DNA from: Ochromonadaceae sp. CCMP2298
Taxonomy: Eukaryota > Sar > Synurophyceae > Ochromonadales > Ochromonadaceae
Length of the DNA: 10,693 nucleotides
Direction of reading: 5' to 3'
Assembly: GCA_026770595.1 (NCBI GenBank)
Contig: MU634705.1
Location: 1-10,693 of the forward strand
The notes beneath the pieces were generated by a model that did not search any database, was not told the DNA's origin, and was given only the letters and a program-made list of their open reading frames with translations. Each line of letters begins with the position of its first letter. Within the stretch, counting starts at the first letter, position 1. Made by a program: the position numbers and the translations under genes. Shown piece after piece: positions 1-8,070 of the stretch.

Positions 1-45
1 CACACAACAACGTGAACCTCTGCGTCGACCGCGAGCGCCCGAAGC

Positions 46-377
46 CGATCAGTAAACTCCCGCGGGAAAGGACCCGAGAGTGATCCTGGCCGTTCGCACG
101 CGGAAAGGCGATCGAGATTGAAGCTCAACTCGTCGGAGAGCCTGGCTCTTCGGACGCCAGGGGTGATCGAGATCGGCTGAACACCATCCGGAGTCAAAGG
201 TTCAAACCCAACCAAAGAGTTTTTGTTGAAGAAAAATGACAACTGAGTAGGCGGCGGGTAACATTTTTATTTTCCTACCCCAGGGGTAATCCGTAAGGTA
301 AAACTAACCAATTTTGTGATAGGAGGTTAAAAGTTAACAAAAATCTGACAAAAAACATCACCCGTCCAACGCCCGTG
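46..377 (+). repeat. Left copy of 332-bp long inverted repeat (candidate TIR)
   Basis: This block is the reverse complement of 8071-8400. By eye the copies differ by four substitutions and one 2-nt indel (an extra GC near position 160 here), so about 98-99% identity. The outer end begins CGATCAGTAAACTCCCGCGG and the inner end is GCCCGTG at 371-377. Similarity stops sharply at both ends: positions 1-45 do not match the sequence after 8400, and the inner flanks do not match each other. The minus-strand transposase gene runs across the inner boundary and stops at 327-329. The repeat fits a long terminal inverted repeat of a DNA transposon. No target-site duplication is visible immediately outside the two copies. 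Confidence 0.9.
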
Positions 378-2857
378 GTAGAGCTGATGGCAGACACATT
401 GCACAGTTGCACCATCCCTCTTGGCCTGCCTCTCTGCTTCCTTGTCTCTCGCCGCTTGCCGCTTCTCCTCCTCACTCCTCTCCCTCGCCGCGATAGTGCT
501 GGCTACGTGGTTGACCGTACCATCGTCACAGAGCAGCACGCATCGCCAGTGGTTGATCACCTTATCGGTGGTGTTCTTCTGGCTCTTGACTTGCTCCAGG
601 GCGGATCCGAAATACGGTTCGAGCAGGCGCTCCATGGCTTCGTCGTGGATCGTCCCGCACCTCTCTTGTTTCCACTCCATCGCCATGAGACCTTCGCGGG
701 CGAGCGTGTAGGTGTGCCTTACCACCTCGTTCAGCTGGGTCTGGGTCAGGCGGTCCAGAATCTTCGGGCAATTGGTGAGAATGCGCGGTACGTTAGCGGG
801 GGCGTTCACTCCGGCACAGTCCCAGCCCTTGACGATGACGCTGGTCTTGTATGCATCGCTCACTATCTTGTCCAGGCACATGAAGTACTTGGCGAACAGT
901 CGCCGACTCGCTGGAGGGATCTCGCTGAGGATTTCGTCCACCTGATCCATATACCGCGGGCGCAGCTGGCCCTGCATCTTGAAGTCCCGAAACTTGTTGC
1001 CACCGAAAAACTGGTGCAAGATGACGAAGGCTTTCATGACGTCGTTGAGCTGCTGCGTCTTGCTGCAGGAGGCAGCGAGCTTGAACAAGTCCACCAGCTC
1101 GGCCCTGCAGTCCGCTCCGAATCCGCCGGGGTCGGTGGACATCTTGATTTGATTATATTCCCCGTCCAGCAGCAGCAAGATTCGCTTCACCGTGGCCGCC
1201 AAGGTCCGCTCGTCTGCGCGGCGCTCGTCCGTTTCGTCCGCCGCCCGCGCCTTTTGGAGCGCCTCATCGACCCTCTGCTGCGGGGAACGCCTCTGCTGCG
1301 GGGAACGGCCTGGGGATTCGGGGACATTAATTCCGATCGCAGATTGGAGGTAGCCGTCTCCAACAGCCATTGCAGTCTCCTCGTCTTGCTGCCGTTCCTC
1401 CTCCTCCAATTCGTCCATTGCTGAGCCGCCGGAGACGCAGGAGAAGTCCATGCCTGAGCCCACGGAGGCGCCCATAGGTGAGCCAGCGGAGAAAGTCGAT
1501 GTAATGTCCACCTCCATGTTCTCTTCATCGTCTTCAGCAGCGCACGCTGTTCGCTTCTCAGTCATGACCTTCAGCGCCAGGCGAAAGACGAGCTCTGCCT
1601 CTTCCTCGGGGGAACTCGCATGGTGGCAGCCGTTTGCGAGCACGTACATCTTCTTGTTGGTGCCTCGGAGCTGGGTAGGAGAGAGAAAAAAGGGGAAGGT
1701 GGAGGGGGTTAGATTGCAAATAGGTAGTGGAAATGTGGCTCCAGCCCTACCATCGTCAATGTTGCCTTCCGCGGATTCTCCTTGGATTTTCCGCTGAGGG
1801 TGTGGTCCTTCACATGCGTGACAAAGAAGTCGAGGTCCCCTGAGGCGCTGGTCAAGGCTGTGTATCCGATGCTGCGGCGGACATCTTCGTCACCGGTTTT
1901 GGTGAAGGAATGGTCCCTCGCGCGCTCCTTCATGTACTTCTTTGACCCCGCCGACCCGAATCCGATAGTCTCAGCAGCGTCATCGCCCAGGAATGTCGAG
2001 CTCTTGTCGACGTTGAAGATGAGGCGTCTATCCACACCAGCCTTCCAACGCGCATCGCTCTGCAGCTCGTCTACGCTCATCGCCTCCATCTCGAGGATGG
2101 GAATATTCGCCATCTGCGACTGTGCGACGATGATCATGGCACCCAGGCTGGTAAAGTTGTACGCGTCGCACAGAGCCTCCGAGCGCCGCTGGTTCTGCCC
2201 GCGCTGCTTCATCTTGATGATCTCGGGTGCGACCAGCTGCCGCACCTTGTCCAGGATCTTGTCGCTCAGTCTCACCAGCTGGGCGAGCGGGGCCTGACCA
2301 TCCGGGTACTGCGCGTTGACATACTCATGCAAAAACGTGTGCACAAGGTGCGGAAAACTGCCTATGACTGTGTTCGGATCATAGTCGCCTATGTTTGAGC
2401 TCTCCGCCTTGACCTGAGCCTTGTGCATGGCGGTGCTCCCCTCGTGATCCAGACCTGCGATGTGAGTCGTCAGTCTAACCATAACCTCATCTGCGACAGC
2501 GAATGGACGACCGATCTTAGCTCGTACAAAGGTCTCTCGAGCGAGCACAGAGGTCGCGTCGTTCGTCTCGCAGGATCTGCGCAGTAGCTTGTGGTCGAAC
2601 TTGGTTCTTTTGGCCACCGCGTAGAATTTTTCTCCTGTGACGAGGATATCCAAGCACGCCTGGCGCAGATCTTCGAAGTTCTTTTCGCGCTCGTTATCTT
2701 CCGCCAATTCCTTGTCCTTCACCTTCTTCTGTGCTTTCGCAAGCCTCCTGCGAACTTGGGCAGGGAGACTGCTCACTGCAACCATGTCCTCCCCCTCCGC
2801 CTTCTCTCCCGCCACCGGCTCGCGGTCATTGATCCCAGGCACTACACGCTGCATCAT
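327..2857 (-). CDS. Pogo/Tc1-type DDE (DDE_1 superfamily) transposase, two exons
   Basis: Predicted to cut and rejoin transposon ends in the nucleus. Exon 1 is 2857-1751 and exon 2 is 1670-327, joined in phase 0 across an 80-nt GTAGGG...CCCAG intron (1750-1671) with a pyrimidine tract before the acceptor. The product is 816 aa from the tandem ATG at 2857; the frame stays open upstream to 2905 without another ATG. Residues about 61-95 look like a Psq-type helix-turn-helix (FEDLRQACLDILVTGEKFYAVAK), followed by an IGRPFAV segment typical after it in this superfamily. The probable catalytic acids are D284 in FNVDKSS, D538 in LLLDGEYNQI and D579 in QQLNDVMKAF, the last preceded by KLAASCS as in related transposases. 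An acidic, low-complexity stretch (about 410-526, with SPQQR duplicated) separates the first two. The C-terminus is charged and probably coiled. In the usual motif NVDE a lysine replaces glutamate. Stop 329-327 lies in the left inverted repeat. Transposase family is fairly sure; activity is unknown. Confidence 0.8.
1273..1310. repeat. Short tandem duplication inside the transposase
   Basis: The stretch CCTCTGCTGCGGGGAACG occurs twice back to back. On the minus strand it encodes SPQQR twice within the acidic, low-complexity insertion of the transposase. It is in frame and probably arose by replication slippage. Confidence 0.75.
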
Positions 2858-3317
2858 GCAATAGCTTGCGGAGCATCCTACCAAAAATCTGGAGCTTTCC
2901 GACACTTCTGTGTAGAGAAAGAGATCCCAAGAGACGAGAATCCACCAAAGAAGTCAGGCAGAAAATTCGGCCGACTTAAAATCTTTCGGCCGCCTTTTTC
3001 CGCGGACTGGAATTGGTTTTTGAGATTTTTTCCCCCAGACCCAAGCAGGGGATGAAACTTTTTGGCTACCGCTCATCAGAGTCTGAGACAGCGAGACAAT
3101 CCCTGGCTGGCGAGACGTGCTCTGCCTTGCGACGGAAAGGCTCTGCTGCACTGCTGCACTGCTGCGCGCTCGGCGAGGTCTTTCGCTCGACTTGTCGGAC
3201 GGTCAGACACCCAGACGGGTCAGCCACAGAGCTTCACCTAGCTCGTAGCTCGTAGCTCGTAGCTCATTCCTTAGCTCTCAGGTCCGAGATTCCCGCTTAC
3301 AGCTTCCGGTGGATTTC
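2858..3317. promoter_or_regulatory. Divergent intergenic region between transposase and RRP45
   Basis: About 460 bp separate the first ATG of the transposase (minus) from the ATG of RRP45 (plus), so any promoters and 5' UTRs for both should lie here. I see no convincing TATA box. The segment holds CTGCTGCA tandem copies near 3145-3168 and a TAGCTCG tandem repeat at 3239-3265. A copy of the long inverted repeat is absent, which matters for deciding where the left transposon ends. The promoter assignment is by position only. Confidence 0.4.
3239..3265. repeat. TAGCTCG tandem repeat (about 3.9 copies)
   Basis: The 7-bp unit TAGCTCG is repeated nearly four times without interruption, ending about 50 bp before the RRP45 start codon. 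It lies in the presumed 5' UTR or proximal promoter. It may be simple slippage; a protein-binding role cannot be judged from sequence. Confidence 0.85.
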
Positions 3318-5182
3318 ATGATCAAGACGGGCATCGAGACGCCCTCGTACGAGCGGACGTTCATCCGCCAGGCGCTGTTCGGGCACGGCATTCGCCTAGA
3401 CGGGCGCGGCGCCCAGGACTGCCGAGAGCTCAGCTTCAGCCTGGATCGCGGCGAGTGCTGTGCTAGCTCCAGGGTTCAATTGGGAAGTACACTGGTGTAC
3501 GCTATAGTAACAGGGGAGATAGTTGCTCCCTACCCGGACAGGCCCGTGGAGGGGGTTTTGCAGTTTAGCGCCTCAGTTAGCTCAAAGATGGAGTCTGCGG
3601 CGGGCACGGCGGGCGGCGCGGGCGGAGGGGGGGCTGGGGGTGGGGGCGTGGCGAGCTGGGAGATCACACGCATGCTGGAGCGCGCTGTGCGAGAGAGCGA
3701 GAGCCTTGGTAAGACCTACCCCCCAAATACATATATACAAAACCCTACAAAACCCTCCAAATATATACTTATATCACAATATACCCATATAGATACGGAG
3801 AGCTTGTGCATCGTGGGGGGCGAGTGGGTTTGGCAGCTGACTACGGAGGTTAGGGTGATCGACGGGTCGGGGGGAAATATCGTGGACGCGTGTGTAATGG
3901 CAGCCATGTCGGCGATGAGGGCGTTTCGCAAGCCGGACGTGACGGTGGTGGGTGCGTTAGACGAGGCTGAGGCAGAGGGAGAGGTGGGTGTGTGTGTGGG
4001 GGGTGTAGGGAGTGGGAGTGTGGGGTTCAACGACTGTGTGGAGTTCAATAGCTCGTCTGACACGAAAGCCAACGCTGATAGTACAACACGGCGGGCAAAG
4101 GGGAAGGGTGCGAAGGGGGCCCAAGGGGCAGGGATAGCGGGAGGGGCAGGGGCGCCCGTTAATATTTTCGAAGCTGTGGCTCAAAAAAGCTCGCGCATAG
4201 TGGTGCACAGCTCGCACGACCGAGAGCCCCTACCTTTGGCATTGCACCACACACCCTTGTCAATAACCATGGGCATTCTAACCCCAGCCATTGTGGCCAC
4301 CACTACGTCTGCGTCGGAGGATCCGGAGCAGCTGCTGCCGGCTAAGCAGGTGTGCTTGATAAGTTTGTGTTGCTTACTCTGTATTCTGTGCTTTGTGCTT
4401 TGTGCTCTGTACTCCAAACTCTGTACTCTCATACTCGACAATTTATAATCTGTACTCTATACTGTATACTCTTTTTTCTCTAATTACTCTATTCACTTTT
4501 TGTTCTCTATTCCCTCTTTAACTCTATACTGCGTACTGTGTGCACCCCCCCTCAGGCTGAGGGCGAGAGCGTGATATTACTAGCAGACCCATCCAGGGAG
4601 GAGGAGCAGGCAGTAGATGGGAAGATAATATTCTCCATCAACGCGCACAGGTGTAATTTTATTATGATAATAATGATAATGACAATAATGTTGTAATTAT
4701 GATAGCAATAACAATGAAAAATAACAATAACAATAACAATGGTTCCCATTTTTCCGTCTCCCAACCCCCACCTCTCCATCCCCCCATATCCCCACATCTC
4801 CATCCCCCTACCCCCATCCTCCAGCGAGCTGTGCTCAATCCACAAACCTGCTGGCCGCGGCCTGTCTGCTGCCACGATCGTCAAGGCCGCCAAGGCAGCC
4901 TCCCAACGCGCCCTACTGCTGCACCAATCTCTCGCAGCCGCTCTCCAGACACTAGAGCAATCAGTGGCTCAGGAACGGGAAAGACGACAAATCACTCAAC
5001 GTACATATAACCAGCTCGAGCAGGAGAGGCATGGATGGGCGGGTACGAAGGCCACCGTTACCTTTACAGCAACAAAAAGTGACAAAAAGGGCAAGTTTTC
5101 AAGCGGGGGTATTGACCGAAATGACCCCATTTTGGAGTGGTCGAAGCTGCACCAGCCGGCGGGGTTGTGGGAGACTGGATAG
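3318..5182 (+). CDS. RRP45: Exosome complex subunit RRP45/EXOSC9 (RNase PH-like), four exons
   Basis: A ring subunit of the RNA exosome, which processes and degrades RNA from the 3' end in nucleus and cytoplasm; family members are RNase PH folds that have lost catalysis. Exons 3318-3708, 3793-4349, 4556-4650 and 4825-5182 join to 466 codons; all introns (84, 206 and 174 nt) are GT-AG. The first splice creates ESLDTESLC, matching the family motif IDTESLC; the third creates INAHSELCSIHKPAG, aligning with the C-terminal RNase PH domain. RNase PH core: IRLDGR (25-30), VQLGSTLVYAIVTGEIV (53-69), RPVEGVLQF (75-83), GGNIVDACVMAAMSAM (157-172), FRKPDV (175-180), REPLPLALHHTPLSI (274-288). The start is the ATG at 3318; an upstream in-frame GTG at 3309 is unlikely in a eukaryote. 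Odd: a glycine-rich loop (about 95-112) and an insertion of about 80 residues (184-263), part of which might be an unrecognised in-frame intron. The gene looks intact. EXOSC9 identity is confident. Confidence 0.92.
4350..4555 (+). other. RRP45 intron 2 with degenerate CTCTATACT-type repeats
   Basis: This intron begins GTGTGC and ends CCCCTCAG. Its body is made of loosely repeated words such as CTCTGTACT, CTCTATACT and TTGTGCT, giving a strong pyrimidine strand bias. The complementary words (GGAGTAT, GAGTATAGAG) occur at about 5480-5535 downstream of the gene, so the same simple-sequence class is found inside and outside it. Confidence 0.75.
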
Positions 5183-5648
5183 TCCGTAGAATAGTACAGT
5201 ACGTACAGAAGTATGGTACGCACTGTAGTATAGCCAAGCCTATAGCTTATAGCGGTTAGCGGATGGTATAGCGGTTCTTGGATAGTGGGTAAATAGTGGA
5301 TGTAGGATCAGTGCAAAGGTGGATATCGTATATCGCATACCGACGGTACTGACTCCTTGCACCGCAGACCACGCACATCCTCATTCAGTAGCTGTTGTTA
5401 ATATTTACACATAACACATAAGGAAGTTGAGTGATTCTAAAGACGCATTGACGCAGGCAAAAGGTAGAGGGTAAAGGAGTAGGAAGTATGGAGTAAGGAG
5501 TATAGAGTATGGAGTAGGGGATAGAGAGGGAATAAGGTAGTTGGGTTTTAAAGACAGACTGTACGAAGAGAAGCCCTATGCCCTAATCAGTGGTCAGTAG
5601 TAGAAAATTATCTCCCCCAGCGGCTTGCGCAGCGAAACTTCCGCCCCT
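5183..5648 (+). other. RRP45 3' flank, no gene seen
   Basis: No supportable ORF or RNA gene. The first 130 bp contain short TA-rich degenerate words (GTATGGTA, TATAGCGGTT, GATAGTGG). Positions about 5480-5535 form a purine-rich degenerate array of GGAGTAT/GAGTATA words, the complement of those in RRP45 intron 2. I see no clear AATAAA signal just after the stop, so the transcript end cannot be placed. Confidence 0.5.
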
Positions 5649-5674
5649 CTGTAACAGTGTAATTGAACGTTTTT

Positions 5675-5932
5675 TTATACCGGCCGAACGTCTGGCTGGT
5701 AATAAACCGTCAATTTCTTCCCCAAACGACGCCTTTTTATTTCAAACGGGCACGAGCGAAGAATGGATTCTGATGTGGTAGAATGATGATCTGGTTCAAT
5801 CGCGCGTACCTGGCCGTTGTCATCATTGTCCTCATCATCTTCATTCAGGAATCCTATCTCCTCTAACTGTTGTTGAAACTCATCATCTCTCTCCTCCAGG
5901 TCAGAGTCATTGTCAGAGTCAGATCGTGACAT
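5675..5932 (-). CDS. Short acidic hypothetical protein or exon fragment
   Basis: From the ATG at 5932 the frame encodes about 85 aa beginning MSRSDSDNDSDLEERDDEFQ, very rich in D and E in its first 40 residues, then a neutral part and a basic patch (EIKRRRLGKK). An acidic N-terminus of this sort is common in piggyBac-like and other eukaryotic transposases, but no catalytic domain follows in any frame. A possible donor (CAG then GTACGCGC at about 5812) lies inside the 44-bp repeat, so the coding part may end there. I do not recognise the protein; it may be the first exon of a decayed transposase. Confidence 0.3.
   Translation of the reverse strand: MSRSDSDNDSDLEERDDEFQQQLEEIGFLNEDDEDNDDNGQVRAIEPDHHSTTSESILRSCPFEIKRRRLGKKLTVYYQPDVRPV
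5769..5812. repeat. 44-bp direct repeat, copy 1
   Basis: Identical by eye to 5975-6018, 206 bp away in the same orientation, beginning TCTGATGTGGTAGAATGATG. On the minus strand each copy starts CAGGTACGCGCG, which resembles an exon end plus a 5' splice site. The two copies flank the start of the acidic ORF. Confidence 0.9.
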
Positions 5933-5974
5933 CCTTTTCGAAGACAAGAGAGAGGAAGCGGATACGCTCGTGAG

Positions 5975-6018
5975 TCTGATGTGGTAGAATGATGATCTGG
6001 TTCAATCGCGCGTACCTG
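5975..6018. repeat. 44-bp direct repeat, copy 2
   Basis: Second copy of 5769-5812. The flanking bases of the copies do not match, so the duplicated unit is just these 44 bp. It lies upstream of the acidic ORF on the minus strand. Confidence 0.9.
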
Positions 6019-6248
6019 AATGCCACTGTTCAGTTATCTGTGAGAGCGCGTCTGACTTCCTCCGTTATCCTCTCTTCAACGTTGTCGATCGATCTGGAAC
6101 AGATCAAGACACGCTCGAGATACCTGATCCAGCGATTCCAGCGATAAATTGATCTTCAGGCCACCACCACTCATTTAGGCTACTTCCCTCCCGTTCCACG
6201 TCTTCGGCTGGTTTTTGACTCTTCGGCCGGTAAAAAAAACTTTTACTT

Positions 6249-6635
6249 TGTAGAGTAGGATAGGAGGTAAATTTGAGAATCGAGAGAAGAGAAAATCCCA
6301 CACATCATAACGAAAGAACCACTTGCCTGACACACAATCGCTTGGACCACTTTTCACGGAATTGTATGCTTAATCGAACTGTGTCGAAACCTCCTGGCTT
6401 TGTCGCGTCATCCACAATATCGCGGGCGCCATTTACAAAAAATCTGGAATCGTGGGTCCTCGCATCATCGGCGGCCTATCTACCTCTGCGAGTCCACGAT
6501 CGAGCCTGAGAATCGGTGACGCCTATGACCAGAGACCTTTCTCAGCTACTAACGAAGTATCAAGGGCATCGGAGTGGTGCAGCTGGAGTTCTATTCTGCT
6601 CAGTGCACTTGTCCGATTTGGCACATTTTGCATTA
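6249..6635 (+). repeat. Left arm of a 387-bp-arm palindrome
   Basis: Base-for-base reverse complement of 6741-7127 with no indels and about 19 mismatches counted by eye, near 95% identity. The arms are separated by a 105-bp spacer. Both arms carry the same 78-aa open frame, a consequence of the symmetry rather than a gene. The right arm runs out into the 13-bp terminal repeat at 7124-7136, while the left arm diverges at 6248, so the left looks like an inverted duplicate of the right. Confidence 0.92.
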
Positions 6636-6740
6636 GATAAGTTTGAGGGATAAGTTTACTGATCCAACTCTGTTGCCAGAGAATATGCCTCCTACCAAAT
6701 AACTGCAAAACTGTTGCCAGAGGGGGGCCTACGAGCTCGA
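6636..6740. repeat. Palindrome spacer, homologous to 7603-7698
   Basis: The 105-bp spacer between the palindrome arms contains a 96-bp segment (6647-6742) that recurs in inverted orientation at 7603-7698 with only a few mismatches. GATAAGTTT occurs twice at its left end, at about 6636 and 6649. Confidence 0.85.
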
Positions 6741-7127
6741 TAATGCAAAATGTGCCAAACCGGACAAGTGCACTGAGCAGACTAGAACTCCAGCCGCACC
6801 ACTCCGATGCCCTTGATACTTCGTTTGTAGCTGAAATAGGACTTTGGTCGTAGCCGTCACCGATTCTCAGGCTCGATCGTGGACTCGTAAAGGTAGATAG
6901 GCCGCCGATGATGCGAGGACCCACGATTCCAGATTTTTTGTGAATGGCGCCCGCGATATTGTGGATGACGCGACAAAGCCAGGAGGTTTCGATACAGTTC
7001 GATCAAGCATACAATTCCGCGGAAAGTGGTCTAAGCGATTGTGCGTCAGGCAAGTGGTTCTTTCGTTATGATGTGTGGGATTTTCTCTTCTCTCGATTGT
7101 CAAATTTACCTCCTATCCTACTCTACA
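6741..7127 (-). repeat. Right arm of the 387-bp-arm palindrome
   Basis: Inverted partner of 6249-6635. It continues directly into CTGTTACAG, the right member of the 13-bp terminal repeat pair. Equal arm length without gaps points to a single inverted duplication followed by point substitutions. Confidence 0.92.
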
Positions 7128-7136
7128 CTGTTACAG

Positions 7137-7565
7137 GTACATACCCAAGCGAGCAGCTGGCGTTTACATCGGACTGGCCAGGGTTGTGGCAGCTGTTCCT
7201 GAGGTGCAGATCGGTCATCTGCGATCACCTTTCGCCGAGAGCTGGTGCTGGTGCGAGGCTTCCCAATGGATGTGCAGATACAACTTCACATGAACAGAAG
7301 TCGAGGTACAAAGGACGGATGCCATTGAAAACTGGAGGGTATTGAGTGAGGCAGGCGACCTTACGATTGCGTGAATGAGGAATTGCTAGTTTTAGATGTA
7401 GCTATAGATATATACCATTATGTATGCTGTTTGAGATTCGGCGGAAAACGGTTATTTTACGCTTTTTTACACCCTCAGCAACTGCTGTGTGAAATCTTTA
7501 ATCAAGAGTCAGCATAGATTCCTAGCAGATGCTGCATATACAAATGAAGAGTTCTTAGCCTTTTA
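7137..7565. other. Unassigned stretch right of the palindrome
   Basis: An acceptor-like TTACAG at 7131-7136 precedes an open stretch (about 7137-7290) that translates to YIPKRAAGVYIGLARVVAAV and onward, without a family I recognise and with competing frames. It may be a decayed transposase exon. From about 7350 the sequence is AT-richer and I see no gene, RNA or terminal repeat. Confidence 0.35.
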
Positions 7566-7699
7566 AAACTTATCCCCCAACCCACGCTAGCGTGCCCACC
7601 GATATCGAGCTCGTAGGCCCCCCTCTGGCAACAATTTTGCAGTTATTTGGCGGGAGGCATATTCTTTGGCAACAGAGGTGGATCAGTAAACTTATCCCC
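7566..7699 (-). repeat. Small interspersed element with 12-bp direct repeats
   Basis: AAACTTATCCCC occurs as direct copies at 7566-7577 and 7688-7699, flanking about 110 bp. The inner 96 bp (7603-7698) match the palindrome spacer at 6647-6742 in inverted orientation. Near its left end is a perfect short palindrome CACGCTAGCGTG. The layout resembles a small non-autonomous insertion with a target duplication, or a solo repeat; no coding potential. Confidence 0.6.
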
Positions 7700-8070
7700 A
7701 AATATTGTTGAGAAATCTGTATAATAGGGAAAAATAGGCATTTGTATGACTGTGGCGAAATACGCCCAAATACGGTAGTTACGAACGAATTGATTGCTGT
7801 GACATCGTATTGGTGGTGAGTGAACATAGTAACGTATGTATTGTGTACAGTAACGATATGTTCATACCTAGATCAAGTGCTAACTATGATTGTAAACTGG
7901 GACATAGTGACTGAGTCATGTCCCAGTACTGGGACTATAGTGTGAGTCAGAACCTCTACTCTGGCGAGTAAGTTTAACCAGAATAAAACAGTAGAAGTAC
8001 CAAAACAAAGAAAAATGGGTGCTGAGAGTGGCTGTCGAGAGTTCCTTCTTCAGGATCTCGGCAGACTTAA
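7700..8070. other. Gene-free stretch with clustered palindromes
   Basis: AT-rich sequence with no supportable ORF. Apart from the palindrome cluster at 7896-7935 I see nothing recognisable. It directly adjoins the right long inverted repeat and is not similar to the sequence inside the left one. Confidence 0.5.
7896..7935. repeat. Nested palindrome cluster of ACTGGGAC words
   Basis: ACTGGGACAT (7896-7905) and ATGTCCCAGT (7918-7927) form 10-bp inverted arms around TGACTGAGTCA, itself a palindrome about its central base. The right arm overlaps a second perfect 16-bp palindrome, GTCCCAGTACTGGGAC (7920-7935). It could form alternative hairpins or be a multi-site protein-binding region such as a transposase subterminal site. 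Confidence 0.7.

Larger units (their letters stand above)
5649..7136. mobile_element. Candidate 1.49-kb degenerate DNA transposon with 13-bp terminal inverted repeats
   Basis: Both ends carry CTGTAACAGTGTA as inverted copies (5649-5661 and 7124-7136). The interior holds a minus-strand acidic ORF, a 44-bp direct repeat and a large palindrome, but no complete transposase. Near the left end (about 5668-5700) a TTCGGCCGGTA stretch recurs in inverted orientation at about 6220-6230, which may be a second, internal end. No duplicated target site is obvious. A 13-bp match could be partly chance, so this is a tentative call. Confidence 0.35.

Noticed and set aside
375-1424. A 349-aa plus-strand open frame opposite the transposase
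   Set aside because: It is the antisense of transposase exon 2, has no recognisable domain, and the minus-strand frame has clear DDE motifs and a matching splice junction.
1782-2297. A plus-strand open frame opposite transposase exon 1
   Set aside because: It is a shadow of the coding strand, with biased serine/leucine composition and no domain.
3309-3317. GTG at 3309 as RRP45 start
   Set aside because: A nuclear eukaryotic gene is expected to start with ATG; the ATG at 3318 leaves the conserved N-terminus whole.
6273-7103. Paired 78-aa and overlapping 133-aa frames in the palindrome
   Set aside because: The frames mirror each other because the DNA is symmetric; no domain, and one spans the spacer by chance.
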